A DNA stretch of 64,000 nt from Parafrankia irregularis (GTDB taxonomy: Bacteria > Actinomycetota > Actinomycetes > Frankiales > Frankiaceae). Numbering within the stretch: the stretch's first letter is position 1; every line of letters starts with the position of its first letter. The notes below the pieces were generated by a model. It did no database searches, was not told where the DNA came from, and was given only the letters and a program-made list of their open reading frames with translations. Location: NCBI RefSeq assembly GCF_001536285.1, contig NZ_FAOZ01000005.1, positions 447,259 through 511,258 on the forward strand, written 5' to 3'. The translations under genes and the position numbers were made by a program. Positions 25,798-36,681 of the stretch are shown piece after piece.

Positions 25798-27471
25798 CTA
25801 GACCGCGTCGGGGTCGGGACGCTCGCCCTGGCGACGCAGCCCGTAGATGACGGCATCCTGCAACGCCACCCAGGAGGCCGCGATGATGTTCTCGTGGACG
25901 CCGATGGTGTCCCAACGGCCACGGCCGTCACTGGTCTCGACCAGCACCCGGGTGACCGCTCCGGAGCCCTGGCTCCCGTCGAGGATCCGGACCTTGAAGT
26001 CGACGAGGTCGAGGTCCACGAGGCCCGGGTAGGCCTTCTCCAGCGCGGCGCGCAGCGCGGTGTCGAGCGCGTTCACCGGGCCGTTGCCCTCGGCGGTCGA
26101 AACGTGCCGCTCACCGTGGGAGGTGAGCTTGACCGTCGCTTCGCTGACGACCTCGCCACCAGCCCGCTGCTCGACGATGACCCGCCAGGATTCCAGGGTG
26201 AAGTAGCGTTCCCGCCCGGACACCTCGTCGATCAGCAGAAGCTCGAAGGAGGCCTCCGCGGCCTCGTACGAGTAGCCCGCGGCCTCACGGTCCTTGACGA
26301 TCTCCAGCACCCGGCCGAGGGCCTCACGCTCGCCGGACAGGTCCAGGCCCATCTCCCGGCCCTTGAGCTCCAGCGTCGCCCGGCCCGCCAGCTCCGAGAC
26401 GAGCATCCGCATGTCGTTGCCGACCATGGCCGGGTCGATGTGCTGGTACATGTCCGGGTCGACCTTGACCGCGCTCGCGTGCAGGCCGGCCTTGTGCGCG
26501 AAGGCGCTCGCCCCGACATACGGCCGGCTGTTGTCCGGTACCGAGTTGGTGACCTCGTCGATGGCGTGGGACACCCGGACGAGATCGCGCAGCCGCCCGG
26601 CGGGCAGCACCTGGCGCCCCAGCTTGGTCTCCAGGCCGGCGATCACGCTGAACAGGTTGGCGTTGCCGCAGCGCTCGCCGTAGCCGTTCGCGGTGCCCTG
26701 CACATGGGTCGCCCCGGCCTCGATCGCGACCAGGCTGTTCGCGACGGCGCAGGCCGCGTCGTCGTGGCAGTGGATGCCGAGCCGCGCACCGGTGAGCGCC
26801 AGCGTCTCGGCGACGACCTCGCCGATCCGGGTCGGCAGCATCCCGCCGTTGGTGTCGCACAGCACGATGACCTCGGCACCGGCCTCGGCCGCCGTGCGCA
26901 CCATCTCCAGGGCGTAGTCGGCGTGGGCCCGGTGACCGTCGAAGAAGTGCTCCGCGTCGACGAACACCCGCTTGCCCTCGGCGGTCAGATGCCGGACGGT
27001 GTCGCGGATCATCGCCAGGTTCTCGGCGGGGGTCGTGCGCAGCGCGCGCTCGACGTGCCGACGGTCAGCCTTCGCCACCAGGCACACGACCGCGGTACCC
27101 GCGTCACGCAGCGCCGCGACCTGCGGATCGTCGGCCACGGCCTTGCTCGCCCGCCGGGTGGAGCCGAAGGCGGTCAGCAGCGCACCGCGCAGGTTCAGCT
27201 CGGTACGGGCACGGCGGAAGAACTCGGCGTCCTTGGGATTCGATCCGGGCCAGCCGCCCTCGATGAACCCGACGCCCAGCTCGTCGAGATGACGAGCGAC
27301 GACGAGCTTGTCGGCGACCGACAGCGAGAGCCCTTCCTGCTGGGTTCCGTCCCGCAGGGTGGTGTCGTAGATGTGCAGCGACTCACGGTCGAACACGGGC
27401 TCCACCGGGGCGCCCTCGGCGCGGGCGTCGACGGAAGCGGTTCGGGTGGTGGTTGGGACGTCGTGGTGCAC
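25798..27471 (-). CDS. cimA: Citramalate synthase
   Basis: 557 residues. It has the LeuA-like TIM barrel with YDTTLRDGTQQEG, VFVDAEHFFDGH, GIHCHDDAACAVANS (metal-binding His) and the GYGERCGNAN block, then a C-terminal allosteric domain. It condenses pyruvate with acetyl-CoA to (R)-citramalate, opening a threonine-independent route to isoleucine via LeuCD and LeuB. EGGWPGSNPKD is typical of CimA rather than LeuA. GTG at 27471 follows GAGAGG. Confidence 0.94.
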   Translation of the reverse strand: MHHDVPTTTRTASVDARAEGAPVEPVFDRESLHIYDTTLRDGTQQEGLSLSVADKLVVARHLDELGVGFIEGGWPGSNPKDAEFFRRARTELNLRGALLTAFGSTRRASKAVADDPQVAALRDAGTAVVCLVAKADRRHVERALRTTPAENLAMIRDTVRHLTAEGKRVFVDAEHFFDGHRAHADYALEMVRTAAEAGAEVIVLCDTNGGMLPTRIGEVVAETLALTGARLGIHCHDDAACAVANSLVAIEAGATHVQGTANGYGERCGNANLFSVIAGLETKLGRQVLPAGRLRDLVRVSHAIDEVTNSVPDNSRPYVGASAFAHKAGLHASAVKVDPDMYQHIDPAMVGNDMRMLVSELAGRATLELKGREMGLDLSGEREALGRVLEIVKDREAAGYSYEAAEASFELLLIDEVSGRERYFTLESWRVIVEQRAGGEVVSEATVKLTSHGERHVSTAEGNGPVNALDTALRAALEKAYPGLVDLDLVDFKVRILDGSQGSGAVTRVLVETSDGRGRWDTIGVHENIIAASWVALQDAVIYGLRRQGERPDPDAV

Positions 27472-27889
27472 AGCTGGCCCTCTCGCCGGAACCTTGTCTG
27501 GCCGTCACGCGCCCCGGTCTCCATGGTCAGTGACCGGTACGCGCGACGGGGACGGGTTCGCCGCCAGCGTCCCACCTTATGTCGTAACACGCTGGACACG
27601 TAGCAAGTGTGGCGAGCGCCATCGTGCTGGCCCACCTGATCTACCTGGGGTTCTCTCGCCCGGGGCCGGGCCGGCGGCCCAGAAGGCCGGCGCCGGCAGG
27701 CCCCTGCCGCACTCGATGCGACCCGTTCCTGCCCTCCACGCTACGCACCGTTCGCGGCGCGGCGGCCGGCGGGCCGGCTTCGCCGCCGCCTGGCGTGGCC
27801 CGCCGCCACGGCGCCACCGAGCCACCGGCCACGGGGCCACCGAGCTACGGAGGGGAAGCGGCGAGGGGGCCCGGAGAAAGCGAGCCGGC
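27472..27889. other. Intergenic region between cimA and the Crp-type regulator
   Basis: About 420 bases. It probably includes the cimA promoter near 27560-27600, where CCAGCGT and ACGCTGG (27564-27570, 27589-27595) flank an AT-richer stretch. The rest (27650-27880) is GC-rich with GCCACCGAG repeats and no recognised gene. Confidence 0.45.
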
Positions 27890-28567
27890 TCAGTCGCCGG
27901 CGAAGCGCCGAAGCCGGTCGACCTGCAGGATGGTGATCGTCTGCCCCTCGGACAGGATCCAGGCGCGCCGCTCGAACTCACGCAGCGCCTGGTTGACCGA
28001 CTGCCGTGAACCACCCAGCAGCGAGGCGATCTCGGTCTGGGTGAGCCCGAGCTCGATGACCGGGCGGCCGGCCTCACGCATCCGCATCAGCAGCAGCTTG
28101 GCGACACGGCGCGGCAGGTCGAGGAACACCAGGTCGGCGTTCGCGCCGGTCAGTCGGCGCACATGCGCGACCAGAGCCCGGATGAGCTGCTCGGCGACGG
28201 CCGGGCGTTCCCGGACGAGCTCCCACACGGCACTGCGGTCCAGCACCAGCGCGGTGCTCGGTTCCAGCGCCTCGACGCTCGCGGAGCGTGTCCCGGCCTC
28301 GACGATGTTGAGCTCGCCCAGGGTCTCCTTCGGGCCCGCGATGTTCAGAACGTGATCACGGCCGTCGTCCGCCTTGGTGAGCACCTTCAGCCGGCCCGAG
28401 GCGACCACGAGCAGTGTGTCCGCGGGCTCGCCTTCCGTGAAGACCACCTGCCCCCGGCGGAACCGCCGGGTCACCGACCTGCTGGCCAGCCGGAGCAGGT
28501 CCTCCTCGTCGAGTTCCTTTAGCAGCGTGGTCGCCCGCAGCAGGGTGACCGCCTCAGTGTCGTGCAT
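27890..28567 (-). CDS. Crp/Fnr-family transcriptional regulator
   Basis: About 225 residues. An N-terminal cyclic-nucleotide-binding fold (RRGQVVFTEGEPADTLLVVASGRLKV; GPKETLGELNIV) precedes a winged helix with TQTEIASLLGGSRQSVNQALREFERR. ATG at 28567 gives the usual family N-terminus (MHDTEAVTLLRATTLLKELD); the frame is open further upstream. Target genes and effector are unknown. It lies 108 bp downstream of the CBS-domain gene in the same direction. Confidence 0.92.
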   Translation of the reverse strand: MHDTEAVTLLRATTLLKELDEEDLLRLASRSVTRRFRRGQVVFTEGEPADTLLVVASGRLKVLTKADDGRDHVLNIAGPKETLGELNIVEAGTRSASVEALEPSTALVLDRSAVWELVRERPAVAEQLIRALVAHVRRLTGANADLVFLDLPRRVAKLLLMRMREAGRPVIELGLTQTEIASLLGGSRQSVNQALREFERRAWILSEGQTITILQVDRLRRFAGD

Positions 28568-28675
28568 TCCGTGAACGTAGCGTTGTCGGGGGATGTGATG
28601 CGCCACGGATGCCCGACTCGGTGAATTCATCGGCACAACGTCACTCGACGACCACAGTTGGCGATCCAGATCATG

Positions 28676-29062
28676 TCAGGCAGCGACCCGCTGGCGACTC
28701 CAGCACCGGACGACGTCTCGCATCGAGAGCACACCCTCGACCTCGGCTCCCGAGGTCACGATCAGGTGCCGGAAGCCACCCCGCAGCATGGCCGCGGCGG
28801 CCTCGTCCAGAGACCAGTCAGGGCCGGCGACCACGACGTCCCTCGTCACGTGATCGCCGACAAGCTCGACGTCAGGATCCTGCCCGAGGGCGACCGAGCG
28901 AAGAACATCGCGCTCGGTCAGGATTCCGAACCCCTGGCTCTCGCTGTCGAGGACCACCGCCGCACCGACGTGCCGGGCTGCCATCAGCCGGGCCGCCTGC
29001 CGCAGCGTGTGGTTCGGCCCGATCACGAGGACCAGAACACTCATTCCGTCCGAAACTCGCAT
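28676..29062 (-). CDS. CBS-pair domain protein
   Basis: 128 residues, consisting of two CBS motifs and little else. The first half holds GPNHTLRQAARLMAARHVGAAVV and GILTERDVLRSVA. The second holds SLDEAAAAMLRGGFRHLIV and GVLSMRDVVR. Such stand-alone pairs bind adenine nucleotides and regulate partner proteins. ATG at 29062 follows an exact AGGAGG. The adjacent Crp-type regulator suggests a shared nucleotide-responsive unit, but this is inference. Confidence 0.92.
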   Translation of the reverse strand: MRVSDGMSVLVLVIGPNHTLRQAARLMAARHVGAAVVLDSESQGFGILTERDVLRSVALGQDPDVELVGDHVTRDVVVAGPDWSLDEAAAAMLRGGFRHLIVTSGAEVEGVLSMRDVVRCWSRQRVAA

Positions 29063-29237
29063 GGTGCCCTCCTGAACCGGCTCGCTCCTGACGCTTGTGC
29101 GTTCGTGAAACGACTAAGGGAGACGGTAGGCGGCCAAGGTCGAGTTGGCCAGAGCACACGCCAGAACAGCTGTCGATGATGTCAGAAAAGGGACAGTACA
29201 CAGCGGTCATCGCGCCATAAAACGCCCTGAAACGACA

Positions 29238-29275
29238 ACGGCCCCCGCCCGGGGAGTTACCCGGGCGGGGGCCGT
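29238..29275 (-). terminator. Terminator of ilvE
   Basis: Sixteen-base perfect arms (29238-29253 and 29260-29275) with a 6-base loop, 26 bp past the ilvE stop. On the minus strand the stem is followed by TGTCGTTTC. Confidence 0.85.
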
Positions 29276-29300
29276 GGGCATTACGCGGCCGCGGTGAACC

Positions 29301-30224
29301 TCAGCGGACGGACTCGTTCCAGTCCTTGTAGCGGTCGAGCTCGCCGCGGGTCGCCTGGTGGAAGATGTCGAGGATCTCCTTGGTGACCGGGCCGGGCCGG
29401 CCGGCACCGACCGGCCGGTCGTCCACCGACGCGATCGGAACGATCTCGGCCGCGGTGCCGGTGAAGAAGGCCTCGTCGGCGAGGTACAGGTCGGTCCGCA
29501 CGATGTGCTGCTCCAGCACCTCGTAGCCCTGGTCCGCCGCGATCTGCATCACCGATGCCCGGGTGATGCCGCCGAGCGGACCATCGCTGAGCGGCGGGGT
29601 GATGACCTTCCGCCCGGAGACGATGAAGACGTTCTCGCCCGAGCCGTCGGCGATGTGGCCGTTCGGGCTCGTCATGATCGCCTCGTCGTAGCCGGCCTTG
29701 ATGGCGGCCACCTTGGCCAGCGACGAGTTGATGTACTGCCCGGTGGCCTTCGCCGCCGGCGGGATGATGTTCGCGTCGTTGCGGCGCCAGGTCGAGATGG
29801 TGGCGCGCGCGCCGTTGCGCTCGGCGTCCTCTCCCAGGTAGGAGCCCCAGGGCCAGACCGCGATCATCACCTCGATCGAGGACGGCAGCGGGTTGAGGCC
29901 GATCTCGCCGTAGCCGAGGTAGATCAGCGGGCGGATGTAGCAGGCCTGGACGTCGTTCTCGACGATGAGGTCCTTCGTCGCCTGGATGATCTCCTCCGGC
30001 GAGAAGGCCGGCTCCATCATGTAGATCTTGGCGCTGCGGTAGAGACGCGCAATGTGGTCGGTCAGCCGGAAGACCGCACTGCCGCTCGAGGTGGCGTAGG
30101 CGCGGATGCCCTCGAACACACCCCAGCCGTAGTGGAGGCTCGGGTTGAGCACGTGGACCTGGGCGTCGTCCCAGTCGACGAGCTCGCCGTTCATCCAGAT
30201 CTTTGAAGTGGGGGTAATGGGCAT
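29301..30224 (-). CDS. ilvE: Branched-chain amino acid aminotransferase
   Basis: About 307 residues, the fold-type IV length. It performs the last step of Leu, Ile and Val synthesis, with PLP on the Lys in AAKATGQYINSSLAK. It also shows HYGWGVFEGIRAY, the cofactor-binding EAIMTSPNGHIADGSGENVF block and EAFFTGTAAEIVPI. ATG at 30224, after CTGGAG, matches the family N-terminus (MPITPTSKIWMNGELV). leuB lies 242 bp upstream in the same direction. Confidence 0.96.
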   Translation of the reverse strand: MPITPTSKIWMNGELVDWDDAQVHVLNPSLHYGWGVFEGIRAYATSSGSAVFRLTDHIARLYRSAKIYMMEPAFSPEEIIQATKDLIVENDVQACYIRPLIYLGYGEIGLNPLPSSIEVMIAVWPWGSYLGEDAERNGARATISTWRRNDANIIPPAAKATGQYINSSLAKVAAIKAGYDEAIMTSPNGHIADGSGENVFIVSGRKVITPPLSDGPLGGITRASVMQIAADQGYEVLEQHIVRTDLYLADEAFFTGTAAEIVPIASVDDRPVGAGRPGPVTKEILDIFHQATRGELDRYKDWNESVR

Positions 30225-30466
30225 GGCAACTCCAGTACGAAAGACTTCAGGGCGCACGAGGGCGCAGGCGAACACTGTGACGAACAGTCAGAGATGACGA
30301 AACTGCCGATCGTCGCCGTGGTCAGGCCCTGTCGGCTGCCGTCGTACCGGATCTACGGCTCCCTTCCGAGAATAGCCCCCGGATGACCGAACGGAAAACG
30401 ACCGCCGACGCGGGCACCGCCTGCAACGATGCCGCCGCCACCGCCATGGCGCGGTGCCGGGGCCGA

Positions 30467-31495
30467 TCAGCCGGCGGCGCGCGCCGCCAGATCATCCCCG
30501 ATCTCACGGGTGGACCGGCGCCCGCCGTCAGAGGCGGCACGCGCCGCGAGCGACGCGGCGACCGCCGCCTCCACCCGTGCCGCCTCACCGGTGTGCCCGA
30601 GGTGGTCCAGCAGCATGGCGACCGAGGCCACGGTCGCGGTCGGGTCGGCCAGGCCCTGGCCCGCGATGTCCGGCGCACTGCCGTGCACCGGCTCGAACAT
30701 GCTCGGGTTCGCACCTGAAGGGTCCAGGTTCCCACTCGCGGCCAGCCCGATGCCGCCCGTGATCGCGGCCCCGATGTCGGTCAGGATGTCGCCGAACATG
30801 TTGTCGGTGACCACGACGTCGAACCGCCCGGGGTTGGTCACGAAGAACATCGACGCCGCGTCGACATGCTGGTAGTCGACGGTGACGCCGGGGAACTCCG
30901 CGCCGACGTCGGCCACGGTGCGGGCCCAGAGATCACCGGCTTTGGTGAGGACGTTGGTCTTGTGCACCAGGGTCAGATGCGCGCGCGGCCGCCGGCTCGC
31001 CCGCGCGAAGGCGTCCCGGACGACCCGCTCGACGCCGAACCTCGTGTTCAGGCTCTCCTCGGTCGCCACCTCGTGCGGCGTGCCGCGACGCAGCGTGCCA
31101 CCGGCACCGGCGTACGGCCCCTCCGTCCCCTCCCGGACCACGATCATGTCGATGGTCGGGTCGCCGGCGAGCGGAGTGGTCACGCCCGGGTAGAGCCGCA
31201 CCGGACGAAGGTTGACGTGGTGATCGAGCTCGAACCGCAGGCGCAGCAGCAGCCCACGCTCGAGAACACCACTCGGCACGCCCGGGTCCCCGACGGCTCC
31301 CAGCAGGATCGCGTCATGGCCACGCAGCTCGGCTAGCACGCTGTCGGGCAGGGTCTCGCCGGTCCGGTGCCACCGCTGGGCACCCAGCTCGTAGTCGGTC
31401 GTCTCGACCTTGGGGTAGACCGCGCGCAGTACACGCAGCCCCTCCGCCACCACTTCCGGACCAATCCCGTCGCCACCTATGACCGCAAGCCTCAT
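30467..31495 (-). CDS. leuB: 3-isopropylmalate dehydrogenase
   Basis: 342 residues. It oxidatively decarboxylates 3-isopropylmalate, and also acts after citramalate. Visible: [16 protein letters not shown], the [11 protein letters not shown] substrate loop, [15 protein letters not shown], and the metal-binding and NAD segments [13 protein letters not shown] and [17 protein letters not shown]. The shorter actinobacterial form is normal for the family. It is upstream of ilvE on the same strand and probably has its own promoter in the long 5' spacer. Confidence 0.97.
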   Translation of the reverse strand: MRLAVIGGDGIGPEVVAEGLRVLRAVYPKVETTDYELGAQRWHRTGETLPDSVLAELRGHDAILLGAVGDPGVPSGVLERGLLLRLRFELDHHVNLRPVRLYPGVTTPLAGDPTIDMIVVREGTEGPYAGAGGTLRRGTPHEVATEESLNTRFGVERVVRDAFARASRRPRAHLTLVHKTNVLTKAGDLWARTVADVGAEFPGVTVDYQHVDAASMFFVTNPGRFDVVVTDNMFGDILTDIGAAITGGIGLAASGNLDPSGANPSMFEPVHGSAPDIAGQGLADPTATVASVAMLLDHLGHTGEAARVEAAVAASLAARAASDGGRRSTREIGDDLAARAAG

Positions 31496-32038
31496 GAGGC
31501 CTGACTGTAGTCGTCCCCTATGGACCCGCTCGGCTGGACCGACCCCGCCGCCACCCTCCGTGAGAGGGCCTGCATGCCAGCGCTTCGGCGGGCCGCTCCA
31601 CCGGCCGATCGTGCTCGCCGGCCCACAGCCCGTGGTGGCAGTCGGGCCAGCCCGGCATTCCGTTCAACGAGTGCGCTGCATTCGCGTGCCGATCAGTCGA
31701 TCCAAACGAAGCACCGGCCGACCCTGCACATATCAACCGGAACACAATCACGTTGACTTCGAAAAATGCACAACGGACAAAGTTCGGACCACACCCACGC
31801 ACAGCACCACAACTCCACGGAGACAGCATGCCGATGCCGCCGTAAAAGTGGTACGAAATAAACAACTTTGCTGATGCGACGTGCGGGGATACGAGGGGGT
31901 GCACGACGCATGGTTCCTCAGCGCCTGACCAGCGGGCGTTCAGCGGACACCGGCCGGCCGACGGGCCGCGGATCCGCGGGTCGAGGAGGCCACGGCGGGG
32001 TGGGCTAGATCTCTACGGCAGCAAAGCTCCAGCCAGCC
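31496..32038. other. Long divergent intergenic region between leuB and the EAL gene
   Basis: About 540 bases. The part from 31690 to 31880 is clearly less GC-rich and likely contains promoters for both directions. A 16-base sequence at 31912-31927 (GGTTCCTCAGCGCCTG) also occurs in the leuA leader at 35445-35460. No gene or leader peptide with clustered Leu codons was found here. Confidence 0.5.
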
Positions 32039-33307
32039 GTGGGACCACCGACCCATCCCGACATCGACCGGATCCTGGCCGACCCGGACGCACCGAGCCT
32101 TGTCTTCCAGCCAATTGTGGACCTCCGACTGGGCCTGACAGCCGGCTACGAAGCACTGGCCCGCTTCGGCGACGACCCACGCAACGCCCCGGACCTCGTC
32201 TTCGCCGAGGCTGATCGTCTCGGTGTCGCCGCCGAGGTGGAGGCGCGGGTGCTGCGCAAGGCGATCGCCGCACGGGATCATCTTCCGGATCGTTGTTTTC
32301 TCGCCGTCAACGTCTTCCCGCATCTCCTTTCCAGTCCGGAGGTCGAGTCCGTCTGGCGGACAGCCGATCTTTCCCGACTGGTTCTCGAGCTGAACGAGGC
32401 AGTGGCCATCGACTGCTCCTCGGCCCTGGCCGCGACATCACAGGAGCTCCGTGACAGAGGTGCCTTCATTGCGATGGACGATGTCGGCTCGGGTTACGCG
32501 GGGCTGCGCCAGCTCACCTACATCCGCCCGGATTTCGTAAAACTGGACAGATCGCTCGTAACCCACATAGACGACGACCAGGTGAAGATCGCGCTGACCG
32601 AGCTGGTCGGCGGGTTCGCCAGCCGCCTCAACGGCTGGGTGATCGCCGAAGGCATTGAACGGGTGGAGGAGCTCACCATGCTCGTCGCCCTGGGCGTCCC
32701 GCTGGCACAGGGTTTCCTCCTCGGACGTCCGTCAGCCCACTGGCAGTTCCTCGACCCCTCGGTGGCCAGACGGATCCAGACCATGGCCGCGCGTACCGAC
32801 CGTTCCGCGCACATCGTCAGCCTGATGGAACCGGCCCGGGTGTCCACCGGCGATCACGGGCAGTGCGCCCGCGACGCGGCGTGCCCACCCTGCATGCTCG
32901 ACCTGGCGGACGTGCCGGAGTCCCCGGCCTCGGCTGCGGAAACCGGCGCCGTGCGGCAGCCCTCCGGCGACAGCGACCGCGACGGCGACGGCGACCGCAA
33001 CGGCGACCGCGACGGGGCCGGGGAGACGACCATCATCGTCAGCAACCGGTGCCGGCCCGTGGCGCTGCAGCTCGCCGGAGGTGCCGGAGCCGCCGGAGGT
33101 GCTGGAGCTCAGGCGCCCCGCAGAATTCCCACCTCGCTGTTCGCCCGGCCGGACGAGCCCGTGACCGAGGTGGCGCGCCGAGCCATGACCCGCCCGAAGG
33201 GGCGTCGGTTCGACCCGGTGATAATCGTGACCGAAATGGGACGACCCCTCGGCCTGGTACGGATGGAGCGCCTGATGTTGCGTCTCGCGGAGCTGTCGGC
33301 GGTATGA
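32039..33307 (+). CDS. EAL-domain c-di-GMP phosphodiesterase with C-terminal CBS-like region
   Basis: 422 residues. The EAL domain is N-terminal and complete: GYEALARF, AVNVFP, LELNEA, MDDVGSGYAGL, VKLDRSL, AEGIE and LAQGFLLGRP. An Asp/Arg/Gly hexanucleotide repeat linker follows (about 32970-33018), then a C-terminal segment (PVTEVARRAMTRP; DPVIIVTEMGRPLGLVRMERL) that looks like one CBS motif. There is no membrane segment, so it is cytosolic. GTG at 32039 is the available start. The stop is followed by a DUF1059-like gene. Confidence 0.88.
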   Translation: MGPPTHPDIDRILADPDAPSLVFQPIVDLRLGLTAGYEALARFGDDPRNAPDLVFAEADRLGVAAEVEARVLRKAIAARDHLPDRCFLAVNVFPHLLSSPEVESVWRTADLSRLVLELNEAVAIDCSSALAATSQELRDRGAFIAMDDVGSGYAGLRQLTYIRPDFVKLDRSLVTHIDDDQVKIALTELVGGFASRLNGWVIAEGIERVEELTMLVALGVPLAQGFLLGRPSAHWQFLDPSVARRIQTMAARTDRSAHIVSLMEPARVSTGDHGQCARDAACPPCMLDLADVPESPASAAETGAVRQPSGDSDRDGDGDRNGDRDGAGETTIIVSNRCRPVALQLAGGAGAAGGAGAQAPRRIPTSLFARPDEPVTEVARRAMTRPKGRRFDPVIIVTEMGRPLGLVRMERLMLRLAELSAV

Positions 33308-33408
33308 GGCGGAACCGGTTCTGGACCGCGCAGGCCCTGATCGCCCCGCGCCCCGTGGGTGATCCCGGCGCCCGGGTCCGAGAGATCACACTGGGGCGCC
33401 CCCCGGTG

Positions 33409-33612
33409 ATGAAGGAGTTCTACTGCGGGGCGATCATCCACGACTGTGAGACCCGCCTGGTCGCGCCCAGCGAGGACGAGATCATCGCCTCCGTCGACAC
33501 GCACGCCCGGGTCGACCACGGGATGACCGACGTGCCGCTGCAGCTCACCGAGCTGGTCCGGCGCGGCATCCGCGACGTCGAGCCCACCGCGCTCAACGCG
33601 CACAACGACTGA
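33409..33612 (+). CDS. Small DUF1059-like protein
   Basis: 67 residues beginning MKEFYCGAIIHDCETRLVAPSEDEI; HARVDHGMTDVP and a C-terminal helix follow. This matches the pattern of the short DUF1059 family, whose function is unknown. ATG at 33409 gives the normal family length; the frame is open upstream and overlaps the EAL gene, so a longer form from ATG 33304 cannot be excluded. Cys and His residues may bind metal. It ends just before a strong hairpin. Confidence 0.78.
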   Translation: MKEFYCGAIIHDCETRLVAPSEDEIIASVDTHARVDHGMTDVPLQLTELVRRGIRDVEPTALNAHND

Positions 33613-33641
33613 CGGCACGCACTGCCGGCACGCCTGGAGCG

Positions 33642-33682
33642 GGCGTGGGCCCGGTGGCAGACCGTGCCACCGGGCCCACGCC
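33642..33682. terminator. Bidirectional terminator between the small gene and leuA
   Basis: Eighteen-base perfect arms (33642-33659 and 33665-33682) with a 5-base loop. It lies 29 bp past one stop and 3 bp past the other, between converging genes. Confidence 0.88.
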
Positions 33683-33685
33683 ACC

Positions 33686-35566
<1,881 letters not shown>

Positions 35567-35608
35567 TCAGGCCCCGCCGCGGCACCTAAGAAGAAGCAGC
35601 GCACGCAT
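35567..35608 (-). CDS. leuA leader peptide
   Basis: A 13-residue frame, MRALLLLRCRGGA, with four consecutive Leu codons (CTG CTT CTT CTT), preceded by GACGAGG. CTT is a rare codon in such high-GC genomes, which would sharpen ribosome stalling when charged tRNA-Leu is scarce. Position and composition are those of a leucine attenuation leader. It is too short for routine gene calling. Confidence 0.72.
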   Translation of the reverse strand: MRALLLLRCRGGA

Positions 35609-35702
35609 CGCCTCGTCAGCCTACCCGACGGCCGTCGGCTCCGGGCGCCTGTCGACCCTGGACGCCTGTCGACCCTGGACGTCTGTCCGCCGTGGACGGG
35701 TG

Positions 35703-36611
35703 TCAGCCCTGGACGGGTGCAGGGATCACCAGGCGCCCGGACCGGGGAGTCAGGTCCTGCGAGCGGATCGTGCAGGCGAGCCCGTGCACGCCGCCTTCCC
35801 AGCTGGCCCGGTCCGGCCACACCGTCGCGACGACCCCGCTCGAAGCCACACCGAAGGCACCCGCGGACGCCAGCAGGGAACCTCCGCAGAGGTCCGTCGC
35901 GGATGCGCTGAGCACGTCCGCGCCGGGCCAGGAGGCGTCGCCGCCGGCCCGGTCCACGACCTTCGTGATCTCGTCGATGTGAGGTTGGGAACAGTCCACC
36001 GGCACCGGGGCCAGCCTGGTCGCCGGCGCGGCCGGCCAGGCCAGGCAGTCCCCCGCCCGCAGCCCGGCGAACAGGGCCGGTGTGAGGTCGAAGCCCTGCG
36101 AAGCTGCGGCGGCCAGGCCCGCCGCCGCCCCGTTCCCGGCCAACGATGACGGGCCTGTCGCGAACCTGGTCGCGGTGGTGGCGACCTGACCACCGGCCTC
36201 ATGGGAGGCAAGGGTGCTGCTGGTGGTGCTGATCCCCAAGGCCGGCTGCGGCAAGGTCGCGACCGGAACGCTTCGCGCCGTCTGGCGCAGCGCTATGAAG
36301 GTGAGGCTGATCATCCCGAGCGCGAGGGTGAGCACGGCGAGTACCCAGGTCAGGCGCCTGGCCCGCGGCGCCGGACGCGGCGGGGCGACAAAGAGCCGGA
36401 AGACCAGCCCGTGCAGGCCGCGGGGCGCCGGCACGACCGTGCACCGCGCCCCGCTGGCGGGCGGAAACCGGCCCGCACGCTCCATCGCCGAGGGTTCCAG
36501 GAAGCGTGCGGACCGCACAAAGCGCTCGTCAAGCCGCACGCCCTCGAACGGATCCGGGTGCCGTGGCGCCATGTGTGTCACGGTAACGCCGGCAAGCGCC
36601 TCGGGCGTCAC
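35703..36611 (-). CDS. Single-pass membrane protein with septum-formation-like domain
   Basis: About 302 residues. A cytoplasmic N-terminus, one membrane helix (TWVLAVLTLALGMISLTFIAL, about 89-109) and a Ser/Thr/Ala-rich linker lead to an extracellular domain. That domain has GDCLAWP, VDCSQPHIDEITKVV and two later Cys. The GDC...C..PH..E pattern is that of the actinobacterial septum-formation domain; the function is not established. The start is uncertain (GTG 36611 or ATG 36572). It lies between serA and the leuA leader on the same strand. Confidence 0.75.
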   Translation of the reverse strand: MTPEALAGVTVTHMAPRHPDPFEGVRLDERFVRSARFLEPSAMERAGRFPPASGARCTVVPAPRGLHGLVFRLFVAPPRPAPRARRLTWVLAVLTLALGMISLTFIALRQTARSVPVATLPQPALGISTTSSTLASHEAGGQVATTATRFATGPSSLAGNGAAAGLAAAASQGFDLTPALFAGLRAGDCLAWPAAPATRLAPVPVDCSQPHIDEITKVVDRAGGDASWPGADVLSASATDLCGGSLLASAGAFGVASSGVVATVWPDRASWEGGVHGLACTIRSQDLTPRSGRLVIPAPVQG

Positions 36612-36681
36612 TTCTGCCTAACGATCACCCGGATCAGGTCGAGTCACACCAAGGCGCGACGAAAAGACCCATTCGGCGCGA

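Noticed and set aside
31479..31904. Short frames in the less GC-rich region upstream of leuB
   Set aside because: No ribosome binding site with a conserved-looking product; the base composition fits a promoter region better.
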